A stretch of 64,000 nt of DNA from Sphaerotilus uruguayifluvii (GTDB lineage: Bacteria; Pseudomonadota; Gammaproteobacteria; Burkholderiales; Burkholderiaceae_C): the NCBI RefSeq assembly GCF_013294065.1, contig NZ_JABSNM010000001.1, forward strand, positions 10,500-74,499. Reading direction: 5' to 3'. The notes under the pieces were generated by a model, which saw nothing but the letters and a program-made list of their open reading frames with translations, did no database searches and had not been told where the DNA came from. How positions within the stretch are numbered: the first letter of the stretch is position 1; every line of letters begins with the position of its first letter. The position numbers and the translations under genes were made by a program. Positions 49,730 to 57,609 of the stretch are shown piece by piece.

Positions 49730-50598
49730 GCCCGGCCGAGATGATGGACACGCTGCTGCAGCGCGCCGGCGCGCTGCAGCCGGCAGCCTGGGCCGGCGCA
49801 TCGGCCGCGCTGGCGGGCACCTGGCTGCTGCGCGCGCTGCGGCTGCATGCCGAATGGCATCCGCGCACCGGCGCGAGCCTGCGCGACTGCCTGGCGCTGT
49901 TCCTGATGCACAACGCGGCGGTGGTCTGGCTGCCGATGCGCGGCGGCGAGGCCGGCTACAGCCTGTGGCTGCAGCGGCGCTGGCAGGTGCCGCTGCGCGA
50001 GTCGCTGCCGAGCCTGCTGTGGCTGCGGCTGCAGGACGCGCTGGTGCTGGCGCTGCTGGGCGCGCTGGCGCTGGCGCTGGCCGGCGCAGGCCTGCCGGGC
50101 CCGGCCGCGCTGGCGCTGGCCGCGCTGCTGCTGCTCGGCCTGATCGCGCCGGCCGAGCGGCTGCTGGCCCGGCTGGCCTCGAAGGACCGGCCGACGCCGG
50201 CCCCCTCGCGCCTGGCGCGCTGGCGCGAGGCGCTGCTGGCGCGCCGCGGCGGGCGCCGGGCCTGGATGGCCTGCATCGGCAACTGGACGCTGAAGCTGGC
50301 GACGCTGGCGCTGCTGCTCGACGCGCTCGGCGGCACCGGCTCGGGCGGCAGCAGCGCGGCGCTGCGCGGCGTGCTGGCCGGCGAATGGGCCGGCGTGCTG
50401 CCGCTGCAGGCGCCGGGCGGGCTGGGCAGCTACGAGGCGGCGGTCTGGGCCGGCGCCGGCGCGCCGCAGCCGGCGGCGCTGGCGCTGGGCGCGGTGCTGC
50501 AGATGCATGCGCTGTCGCTGGCGCTGACCACGCTCGGCGGCGCTTTCGGCGGGGCGCTCGGCACCCTGCGCACTGCAACGACAGGATCGACGACATGA
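49726..50598 (+). CDS. LPG-synthase-type (UPF0104/AglD) membrane protein
   Basis: The 290-residue protein has about seven membrane helices and matches the transmembrane half of lysylphosphatidylglycerol synthases: HNAAVVWLPMRGGEAGYSLWLQRRW near residue 62, LQDALVLALLGALAL, and near the C-terminus EWAGVLPLQAPGGLGSYEAAVW. Proteins with only this part are thought to flip lipids or lipid-linked sugars. Overlaps of 4 bp with both neighbours place it between a phosphatase and a polyprenyl-sugar-forming GT2, so a flippase for a lipid-linked sugar is a fair guess. Confidence 0.8.
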   Translation: MSPAEMMDTLLQRAGALQPAAWAGASAALAGTWLLRALRLHAEWHPRTGASLRDCLALFLMHNAAVVWLPMRGGEAGYSLWLQRRWQVPLRESLPSLLWLRLQDALVLALLGALALALAGAGLPGPAALALAALLLLGLIAPAERLLARLASKDRPTPAPSRLARWREALLARRGGRRAWMACIGNWTLKLATLALLLDALGGTGSGGSSAALRGVLAGEWAGVLPLQAPGGLGSYEAAVWAGAGAPQPAALALGAVLQMHALSLALTTLGGAFGGALGTLRTATTGSTT

Positions 50599-51719
50599 AC
50601 GCGGCAGGCGCTGCAGGCTCGGCCGCAGCATGGGAACGGGATGGGACAGGGGAGTCCGGTGACGGGGCGTGGAGTGGCGCCATGGGGGTCACCGGGGTGA
50701 AGGTGGCGGCGGCGGGCGCAGGCCTGCCGTCGCCGGCGCACCTGCCGGCCCACCATCTGTCGGTCGTCGTGCCGATGTACAACGAGGTCGACAACGCCGC
50801 GGCGCTGATCGACGCGGTGCGCACCGCGCTGGCGGCCTATCCGCAGCCCTGGGAGCTGGTCGTCGTCGACGACGGCAGCCGCGACGCCACCGCCGCGGCG
50901 CTGCGCCGCCACGCGCGCGCCACCGGCGCGCCGGTGCGGGTGATCTCGCTGGCGCGCAACTTCCGCCAGACCGCCGCGATGCAGGCCGGCATCGATGCCG
51001 CGCAGGGCGACGTCATCGTGACGATGGACGGCGACCTGCAGAACGACCCGCGCGACATCCCGCGCCTGGTGCAGCGCCTGCTGACCGAGGACCTGGACAT
51101 CGTCGCCGGCTGGCGGGTGAAGCGCCAGGACGGCTTCTGGCTGCGCCGCCTGCCCTCGCAGCTGGCCAACCGGCTGATCCGGCGCATCACCGGACTGCCC
51201 TTCCACGACCTGGGCTGCAGCCTGAAGGCCTTCCGCGCCAGCGTGCTGCGCGAGGTGCGGCTCTACGGCGAGATGCACCGCTTCATTCCGGCCTGGCTGT
51301 CGACGGTGACGTCGCCTGCGCGCATGGCCGAGGAGCCGGTCGACCACCACCCGCGCCTGCACGGCACCTCCAAGTACGGCCTGTCGCGCACGCTGCGGGT
51401 GCTGGTGGACCTGCTGGCGGTCACCTTCTTCCAGCGCTTCGCGGCGCGGCCCGGGCATTTCTTCGGCGTGATCGGCCTGGCGGTGCTGGGCGCCGGTCTG
51501 GCGATCCTGGGCTACCTGGGCGTGCTCAAGCTGCTGCTGGGCGAGGACATCGGCGGGCGGCCGCTGCTGTCGCTGGGCTTCTTCTGCAGCATCGGCGGGC
51601 TGCAGTTCCTGACCACCGGCGTGCTGGCCGAGCTGCTGATCCGCATCTACTACGGCGCGCGCCACGGCCAGCCCTATGTGGTGCGGCAGGACGACGGCCG
51701 CGATGAGCCCCGCGCCTGA
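50595..51719 (+). CDS. GT2 polyprenyl-phosphate glycosyltransferase (ArnC/RgtE-like)
   Basis: The 374-residue enzyme has an Ala/Gly-rich lead of about 50 residues, then a GT2 domain: LSVVVPMYNEVDNAAALI near residue 55, VVVDDGSRDAT near residue 90, IVTMDGDLQNDPRDIP near residue 140, and RRITGLPFHDLGCSLKAFR near residue 195. Two C-terminal membrane helices follow. This layout makes polyprenyl-phosphate sugars in the membrane that serve as donors for GT39 enzymes. An ATG at 50682 with GTGGAG before it is an alternative start that would drop the lead. It overlaps the next gene by 17 bp. Confidence 0.88.
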   Translation: MNAAGAAGSAAAWERDGTGESGDGAWSGAMGVTGVKVAAAGAGLPSPAHLPAHHLSVVVPMYNEVDNAAALIDAVRTALAAYPQPWELVVVDDGSRDATAAALRRHARATGAPVRVISLARNFRQTAAMQAGIDAAQGDVIVTMDGDLQNDPRDIPRLVQRLLTEDLDIVAGWRVKRQDGFWLRRLPSQLANRLIRRITGLPFHDLGCSLKAFRASVLREVRLYGEMHRFIPAWLSTVTSPARMAEEPVDHHPRLHGTSKYGLSRTLRVLVDLLAVTFFQRFAARPGHFFGVIGLAVLGAGLAILGYLGVLKLLLGEDIGGRPLLSLGFFCSIGGLQFLTTGVLAELLIRIYYGARHGQPYVVRQDDGRDEPRA

Positions 51720-53352
51720 ATCGCGCGCCCCGCGCTGGAGCCCCTGGCTGCCGGCCCTGCTGCTGCTCGGCGCGATGCTGCTGCGGCTGGGCGCCGCGCC
51801 GCTGGTCGACGTCGACGAGGGCGCCTTCGGCGAGGCCTCGCGCGAGATGCTCGCCGGCGGCGACTGGAGCCGCACCACGCTCAATGGCGAGCCGCGCTGG
51901 GACAAGCCGATCCTCGTCTACTGGCTGCAGGCCGGCGCGATGGCGCTGCTGGGCCGGCACGAGTTCGCGCTGCGCCTGCCCTCGGTGCTGGCGGCCTGGG
52001 GCTGGGTGCTGGCGACCGCGATGTTCGCGCGGCCACGCTGGGGCGGTGCGGCGGCGCTGGGCGCCGGTGCAGTGCTGGCCAGCGGGCTGGGCGTGGCGCT
52101 GATCGGGCGGGCCGCCACCGCCGATGCGCTGCTGAACCTGTGGCTGGCGCTGGCCGGGCTGGACCTGTGGCGCCATCTCGAGGCCGCGTCCGGCAGCGCG
52201 GCGGCGCGCCAGGCGCTGCGCCGCACCGCGCTGTGGATCGGCCTGGGCCTGCTGACCAAGGGTCCGATCGCGCTGATCGTGCCGGGTGCGGCCGCGCTGG
52301 TCTTCATCGCCACGCACCGCAGCCGGGTGCCGGTGGGCACGCGGCTGCGCGGCCTGCTGGGCGACGGGACGGCCTGGGCGCTGATGCTGGCGGTGGCCCT
52401 GCCCTGGTATGCGCTGATGCTGGTCCAGCACGGCCAGGCCTTCGTCGACGGATTCCTGGTGCGGCACAACCTGTCGCGCTACCAGGGCACGCTCGAGGGC
52501 CACGGCGGCAGCCTCGGCTACTACCTGCTGGTGCTGCCGCTGCTGATGCTGCCGTGGACGCCGCTGCTGGTGCAGCTGCTGCGCCGTGCACGCGCGCTGT
52601 GGCACGAGCCGCTGGCGGGCTATCTGCTCGGCTGGGCCGGCTTCGTGATTCTCTTCTTCAGCCTGTCGGGCACGAAGCTGCCGCACTACGCGCTGTACGG
52701 CCTGACGCCGCTGGCGCTGCTGGCCGGGCGGCTGCTGGCCGCCAGCGCGCCGGGCGAGGCGCTGCCCGGCGCGCTGCTGCGGCTGCAGCAGGCGCTGCTG
52801 GTGCTGCTGGCGCCGCTGCTGGCCGGCGTCGCGCTGGCGCTGCAGACCCACGCCGAGCGCATCGCCGATCCGCTGTACCGGGCGCTGCTGGGCGCACCGA
52901 CGCCGTCGCCGGCGCCGCTGGCGGCCGGGGCGCTGCTGGCCGCGGCCACCGCCGCGCTGTGCCTGACCGGACCGCGCAGCCGCTGGGGCGAGCCCGCGCG
53001 GCTGGCGGCGGCGGCGCTGTGCGGGCTGCTGTGGTTCCACGGCCAGTGCGCGCCGTGGTGGGGCGAGCGGCTGCAGGGCCCGGTGCGCGATCTGGCGCGG
53101 CAGGCGCAGGCGCAGCCGGGTGCGCCCGCCGCGGTGCAGTGGGGCCTGCATCTGCCCAGCTTCGCCTTCCATCTGGACCGGCCGGTGCCGCGACGCGCGC
53201 CGCAGCCGGGCGAGCTGGCGCTGGTGCGCAGCGACCAGCTCGAGGCGCTGGCGCGGCAGGCCGGCTGGCGCGCGCCGCCGCTGCGCCTGGCCGAGCGCAG
53301 CGGCCTGAGCCTGGTGCAGCGCCCGGCCGAGCCGCAGGAGCCGGTGCGATGA
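51703..53352 (+). CDS. GT39/ArnT-like glycosyltransferase 1
   Basis: The 549-residue protein has about 11 membrane helices and the GT39 signature: LVDVDEGAFGEASREMLAGGDW near residue 30 (acidic catalytic pair in the first periplasmic loop), KPILVYWLQAGAMALLGRHEFALRLPS near residue 68 and LIGRAATADALLNLWLALAG near residue 140. ArnT, Rgt and PMT enzymes of this class move a sugar from a polyprenyl phosphate to lipid A, core sugar or protein at the periplasmic side. With the GT2 gene just upstream it forms a complete donor-plus-transferase pair. Confidence 0.88.
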   Translation: MSPAPESRAPRWSPWLPALLLLGAMLLRLGAAPLVDVDEGAFGEASREMLAGGDWSRTTLNGEPRWDKPILVYWLQAGAMALLGRHEFALRLPSVLAAWGWVLATAMFARPRWGGAAALGAGAVLASGLGVALIGRAATADALLNLWLALAGLDLWRHLEAASGSAAARQALRRTALWIGLGLLTKGPIALIVPGAAALVFIATHRSRVPVGTRLRGLLGDGTAWALMLAVALPWYALMLVQHGQAFVDGFLVRHNLSRYQGTLEGHGGSLGYYLLVLPLLMLPWTPLLVQLLRRARALWHEPLAGYLLGWAGFVILFFSLSGTKLPHYALYGLTPLALLAGRLLAASAPGEALPGALLRLQQALLVLLAPLLAGVALALQTHAERIADPLYRALLGAPTPSPAPLAAGALLAAATAALCLTGPRSRWGEPARLAAAALCGLLWFHGQCAPWWGERLQGPVRDLARQAQAQPGAPAAVQWGLHLPSFAFHLDRPVPRRAPQPGELALVRSDQLEALARQAGWRAPPLRLAERSGLSLVQRPAEPQEPVR

Positions 53353-54935
53353 GTCCGCGGATGAGCCCGGCGCTGCGCGCCCGCCTGCTCGCGCTGGGCG
53401 CGGCCGCGCTGCTGCTGCGGCTGGGCGTGCTGGCGCTGGTGCTGCTCGATCCGGGCGTCGGCCTGCAGGTCGACGAGGCGCAGTACTGGGACTGGTCGCG
53501 CGAGCTGCACTGGGGCTACTACTCCAAGCCGCCGGGCATCGCCGCGCTGATCGCCGCCTCGACCGCGATCGGCGGCGATGGCGTTCTCGGCGTGCGCTGG
53601 CTGGCGATGGCGGTGCAGGTCGCCGCCTGCCTCGCGCTGGGCCCGCTCGCGCACGATCTGGCGCAGGCCGCCTGGCCGCAGGAGCCGGCGCGGGCGCGCC
53701 GGGCCGCGCTCTGGGCGACGCTGATCGCGCTGAGCAATCCGGTCGCCGGCCTGCTCGGGCTGGCGGCGACCACCGACGCGCCGCTGCTGCTGTGCTGGAC
53801 GCTGGCGGCTCACGCGCTGTGGCGGCTGCGCCGCTCGGGACGCCTGCGCGACGGGCTGGCGCTCGGGCTGGGGCTGGGCCTGGGGCTGCTGTCGAAGTAC
53901 ACGATGGCGGCGCTGCTGCCCGGTCTGCTGTGGTGGCTGTGGCGGCGCCGGCACGACGGCGGCCCCGATGCGCGGCCGGCGCTGGCGCTGGCCCTCGCGC
54001 TGGCGGCGCTGCTGCTGGTGCCCAACCTGCTCTGGAACGCCGCGGCCGGCTGGCCGACGCTGCACCACACCGCCGAGATCACCCTGCAGGCCCGCCGTGA
54101 CGCGCAGCGCCCGGTGCTGGCGTCGCTGGCGGAATGGATCGGCGGCCAGTGGCTGATGAGCGGTCCGCTGTGGCTGGTGCTGTGGCTGCGCTGGCGCCGG
54201 CGCAGCGCGCAGCGCGAGCCGCTGCCGGCCCCCGTGCGCGAGCTGCTGCTGGCGATGACGCTGCCGCTGCTGGCGCTGGGCGCGGCGCAGGCGCTGAACG
54301 CGAAGGCGCAGATCAACTGGACCGCGCCGGCGACGCAGGGCCTGGTGCTGGCGCTGGCGCTGTGGCTGGCGCCGGCGGCGCGCCGGCCGCTGCGCCGCGC
54401 CGCCGCCGGCATCGTCGCGCTGCACCTGCTGCTGGTGAGCACGCTGCCGCTGATCGGCACCGCGACCCGGCTCGCGGGCGGCGACGGCGCGGTGCCGCCG
54501 CGGGCGCTCGACCTGTGGGCACGCATGCGCGGCTGGGAGCCGGCGCTGGCGGCGCTGGCGCCGGCCGCGCGCGGGCCGCTGGCCGATGGCGCGCTGCTGC
54601 TCGGCGCCGACCGCACGCTGATCGCGCACGGCCGCCATGCCTGGCGCGATCTGCCCGGCGCCGACTGGCGGGCCTGGCGCCCCGATCCGTCCCGCCCGCC
54701 GACCGACCACTACCAGCTCGTCGCCGGCTGGCCCGGAGCGCAGGGCATCGCGGCGGCGGACCGGGGTCGCACCGTGCTGATCGTCGCCGAAGGCGACACG
54801 CCGCCGCAAGGCTGGGAGGCCTTCGCTCCGCCCGAGCCGCTGGCCCGGGCCAGCGCGCCGCAGAGCGGCTCGCCGCTGCGGCTGACGCTGTGGCGCACCC
54901 GGATTCCTGCCCCCGTCCCGGAGAGTCCCCGATGA
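53349..54935 (+). CDS. GT39/ArnT-like glycosyltransferase 2
   Basis: The 528-residue protein has about 11 membrane helices and a second GT39 signature: GLQVDEAQYWDWSRELHWGYYSKPPGIAALIA near residue 38 (acidic pair and PP-x motif), GLAATTDAPLLLCW near residue 138, and LLSKYTMAALLPGLLWW near residue 180. It differs clearly from the preceding GT39 protein, so the two probably act on different sites or use the same donor for two positions. It overlaps both neighbours by 4 bp. Confidence 0.87.
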   Translation: MSPRMSPALRARLLALGAAALLLRLGVLALVLLDPGVGLQVDEAQYWDWSRELHWGYYSKPPGIAALIAASTAIGGDGVLGVRWLAMAVQVAACLALGPLAHDLAQAAWPQEPARARRAALWATLIALSNPVAGLLGLAATTDAPLLLCWTLAAHALWRLRRSGRLRDGLALGLGLGLGLLSKYTMAALLPGLLWWLWRRRHDGGPDARPALALALALAALLLVPNLLWNAAAGWPTLHHTAEITLQARRDAQRPVLASLAEWIGGQWLMSGPLWLVLWLRWRRRSAQREPLPAPVRELLLAMTLPLLALGAAQALNAKAQINWTAPATQGLVLALALWLAPAARRPLRRAAAGIVALHLLLVSTLPLIGTATRLAGGDGAVPPRALDLWARMRGWEPALAALAPAARGPLADGALLLGADRTLIAHGRHAWRDLPGADWRAWRPDPSRPPTDHYQLVAGWPGAQGIAAADRGRTVLIVAEGDTPPQGWEAFAPPEPLARASAPQSGSPLRLTLWRTRIPAPVPESPR

Positions 54936-55702
54936 ACCGACGCTGGCGCACCCTGTGGGCCGGCTGGCTGCTGGCGCTGGCCGGCACGCTGGCGCTGTTC
55001 AACCTGCGGCCCGGCCTCGATCTGGCCGTCACCGCCGCGGTGCACGACGCGGCCGCGGCGACGCCCTTCCCGCTGGGGCAGCTCGCGCCGGTGCAGGCGC
55101 TCTATCACGCGGTGCCCTGGGCCGGGCGGCTGGGCGTGCTGCTCGCGCTGGCGCTGTGGTGGCGGCGCGCGACGCCGCCGCGCCAGCGCCGCCAGGCCGC
55201 GGCGATGGCGCTGATGCTGGTGTTCGGGCTGGGCCTGGTGGTCAACGGCGTGCTGAAGGAGCAGTGGGGCCGGCCGCGGCCGACCGAGGTCGGCGACTTC
55301 GGCGGACCGCACGCCTTCCAGCCCGCCGGCCGGATCAGCACGCTGTGCCGCAGCAACTGCTCCTTCGTCAGCGGCCACGCGGCGACCGGCTTCGCGCTGG
55401 CGGCGATCGGGCTGCTGGGCACGCCGGCGCGGCGGCGACGCTGGGCGCACATCGGGCTGGCGGCCGGGCTGGTGATCGGCGCCGGCCGGGTGCTGCAGGG
55501 CGGGCATTTCCTCAGCGACATCCTGGTCGCCGGCCTGGTCATGCACGGCACCGGGCTGGCGATCCGGCAATTCTGGGCAGGGCGGCGCCTGCAGCGCCAG
55601 GAGGCGGCCCGGATGAAACGCACTGAAACGGCTGCAACGGTATCATCGCGCCCCCCTCTGGTGCATCCGGACGCGGCCATCGGCAGCCGCCCGGGATCGT
55701 GA
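54932..55702 (+). CDS. PAP2-family membrane phosphatase, last gene of the operon
   Basis: The 256-residue protein has about six membrane helices and the three PAP2 motifs: KEQWGRPRP near residue 111, CSFVSGHAATGF near residue 146 and GRVLQGGHFLSDILV near residue 185. The phosphatase box CRSNCSFVSGH is close to LpxE/LpxF-type and to PEP2-like enzymes. It closes the operon begun by another PAP2 gene. Two phosphatases with two GT39 transferases suggest paired removal of two phosphates and addition of two sugars. The stop codon overlaps the -35 of the next promoter. Confidence 0.85.
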   Translation: MNRRWRTLWAGWLLALAGTLALFNLRPGLDLAVTAAVHDAAAATPFPLGQLAPVQALYHAVPWAGRLGVLLALALWWRRATPPRQRRQAAAMALMLVFGLGLVVNGVLKEQWGRPRPTEVGDFGGPHAFQPAGRISTLCRSNCSFVSGHAATGFALAAIGLLGTPARRRRWAHIGLAAGLVIGAGRVLQGGHFLSDILVAGLVMHGTGLAIRQFWAGRRLQRQEAARMKRTETAATVSSRPPLVHPDAAIGSRPGS

Positions 55703-55727
55703 CAGCGCGGCGACCCGGCGCTATAAC
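55699..55727 (+). promoter_or_regulatory. Sigma-70 promoter of the 55862 gene
   Basis: GTGACA (55699-55704) and TATAAC (55722-55727) lie 17 bp apart, one of the best -35/-10 pairs in the window. Transcription would start near 55734, giving a leader of about 128 nt to the ATG at 55862. Confidence 0.6.
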
Positions 55728-55861
55728 GTCGGGTGTGCCGTCCGTCACGCCACAGAAGCGCGACCGGCCGTCCTTTCCTCGCGGACCTGCTGCATCGGTC
55801 CGCCTGCGCCTCGTGCACCGGAGACATGCACGACGCCCGACTGCCATCGAGGAACACGAAC

Positions 55862-56155
55862 ATGCTGAACCGGATCTTCCAGCGCACCGAGCGCGGCCGC
55901 ATCGTCCTGCTCGAGGACCGCGACCTGCCGCTGAGCGACATGCGCCTGCTGATGCGCTTCAACGGCTACACGCCGCTGGGCCTGCTGCTCGACCCGCATG
56001 ACGACGAGGACCGCCTGAGCGGCGCTGTCGCGCGCCTGCACCAGGCCGGCCTGATCGAGCCGATCGGCGACGCGCACGACGCCGACGCGCCGGTGCGGCC
56101 GGCCGCCAGCTGGGCCGAGCGTGTCACGCACCTGACGCTGCAGGCCGCCGCCTGA
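55862..56155 (+). CDS. Hypothetical 97-residue protein
   Basis: A small soluble protein starting MLNRIFQRTERGRIVLLEDRDLP, followed by a helical part (LSDMRLLMRFNGYTPLGLLLDP) and LSGAVARLHQAGLIEPIGD, which looks like a winged-helix end. I recognise no named family. GAGGAA lies 7 nt before the ATG; an upstream in-frame ATG at 55826 is possible. It has a strong promoter and a 5' leader of about 128 nt. A hairpin lies between it and trkA. Confidence 0.65.
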   Translation: MLNRIFQRTERGRIVLLEDRDLPLSDMRLLMRFNGYTPLGLLLDPHDDEDRLSGAVARLHQAGLIEPIGDAHDADAPVRPAASWAERVTHLTLQAAA

Positions 56156-56166
56156 GCCGCTCGGGA

Positions 56167-56185
56167 CCGGTCGCAGCGCGACCGG
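56167..56185. other. Strong hairpin between the 97-residue gene and trkA
   Basis: CCGGTCGC and GCGACCGG pair over 8 bp with a 3-nt loop. No T run follows. It may end or stabilise the upstream transcript. A GATAAT -10-like sequence (56199-56204) follows, 6 nt before the trkA ATG, so trkA could have its own leaderless transcript. Confidence 0.45.
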
Positions 56186-56210
56186 CCGCGCGGCTGCCGA
56201 TAATCGGCCG

Positions 56211-57590
56211 ATGAACATCCTGATCATCGGCGCCGGCCGCGTCGGCACCAGCGTGGCCGAGCATCTGGTCTCCGAGCGCAACGACATCACCGTCGTCGAC
56301 ACCGACCCGCAGCGCCTGCGCGAGCTGCAGGAGCGGCTCGACCTGCGCGGCGTCTGCGGCAACGCGATCCAGCCCTCGGTGCTGCGCGAGGCCGGGGCCG
56401 ACGACTGCGACCTGCTGGTGGCCTGCGCGCCGCAGGACGAGACCAACCTGACGGTGTGCAAGGTCGCGCACGACCTGTTCAACGTCACCACCACCATCGC
56501 GCGGCTGCGCTCGCCCGAGTTCGTCGAGGGCGCGCCGCTGCTGGCGCGCGGCGGCGGCTTCGCGGTCGACCATGTGATCTGCCCGGAGCAGTCGGTCACC
56601 ACCTACATCCGCAAGCTCGTCGAGTACCCGGAGGCGCTGCGCATCATCGAGTTCGCCGGCGGCCGGGTCACGCTGGCGGGCGTGCGCGCCGGCGCGGGCA
56701 GCCGCCTGGTCGGCCATCGGCTCGACCAGATCCCGACGCTGGTGCCGCACCTGGACCTGCGCATCGTCGGCCTGTTCCGGCGCGAGCAGCCGCTGAAGGC
56801 CGACGGCAGCACCCGCATCGAGGCCGGCGACGAGGCCTTCGTGCTGACGCGCACCGGCTCGGTCGGCGAGGTGCTCGGCGCGCTGCGCGAGCGCGACCGC
56901 CCGGTGCGCCGCATCATGATCGCCGGCGGCGGCAAGGTCGGCCTGCGCCTGGCGCGCGAGCTGCGCGGGCGCTGCGAGATCCGCCTGATCGAGCTCGACC
57001 GCACGCGCTGCGAGTACCTCGCCGCCGAGCTCGGCACGGACGTGCTGGTGCTGCACGGCGACGCCACCGACGAGGACCTGATGACCGACGAGAACGTCGG
57101 CGAGACCGACGTCTTCATCGCGCTGTCGAACGACGACGAGGACAACATCCTGTCGGGCCTGCTGGCCAAGCGCCTGGGCGCGCGCCGCGCCATCGTGCTG
57201 ATCAACCGCCGCGCCTACACCGAGCTGGTGCAGGGCACGCAGATCGACGTGGCGATCTCGCCGCAGCACGCGGTCATCGGCGAGCTGCTGGCCCATGTGC
57301 GCCGCGGCGACGTCGAGGCGGTGCACAGCATGCGCCAGGGCGCGGCCGAGTCGATGGAGATCATCGTGCGCGGCGACCGGCGCTGCACGAAGGTGGTGGG
57401 CCGGCGCATCGGCGAGCTCGAGCTGCCCGAGGGCGTGCAGATCGGCGCGATCGTGCGCGGCGACGAGGTGATCGTCGCGCACGGCGAGACGGCGATCCAG
57501 ACCGGCGACCATGTCATCGTCTTCCTGCCGAGCAAGCGCCAGGTGCGTGCGGTCGAGAAGCTGTTCCAGGTCAGCGCGACCTTCTTCTGA
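56211..57590 (+). CDS. trkA: Trk potassium uptake regulatory protein TrkA
   Basis: The 459-residue protein has two NAD-binding RCK_N domains (MNILIIGAGRVGTSVAEHL at residue 1; IMIAGGGKVGLRLARELRG near residue 235) each followed by an RCK_C domain, the full four-domain TrkA layout. It sits on the cytoplasmic face and gates the TrkH potassium channel in response to ATP/ADP or NAD(H). trkH follows 19 bp later. The ATG has no ribosome site but a GATAAT -10-like box just before it. Confidence 0.95.
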   Translation: MNILIIGAGRVGTSVAEHLVSERNDITVVDTDPQRLRELQERLDLRGVCGNAIQPSVLREAGADDCDLLVACAPQDETNLTVCKVAHDLFNVTTTIARLRSPEFVEGAPLLARGGGFAVDHVICPEQSVTTYIRKLVEYPEALRIIEFAGGRVTLAGVRAGAGSRLVGHRLDQIPTLVPHLDLRIVGLFRREQPLKADGSTRIEAGDEAFVLTRTGSVGEVLGALRERDRPVRRIMIAGGGKVGLRLARELRGRCEIRLIELDRTRCEYLAAELGTDVLVLHGDATDEDLMTDENVGETDVFIALSNDDEDNILSGLLAKRLGARRAIVLINRRAYTELVQGTQIDVAISPQHAVIGELLAHVRRGDVEAVHSMRQGAAESMEIIVRGDRRCTKVVGRRIGELELPEGVQIGAIVRGDEVIVAHGETAIQTGDHVIVFLPSKRQVRAVEKLFQVSATFF

Positions 57591-57609
57591 GCGGAGCCAC
57601 GTTCGCGCC

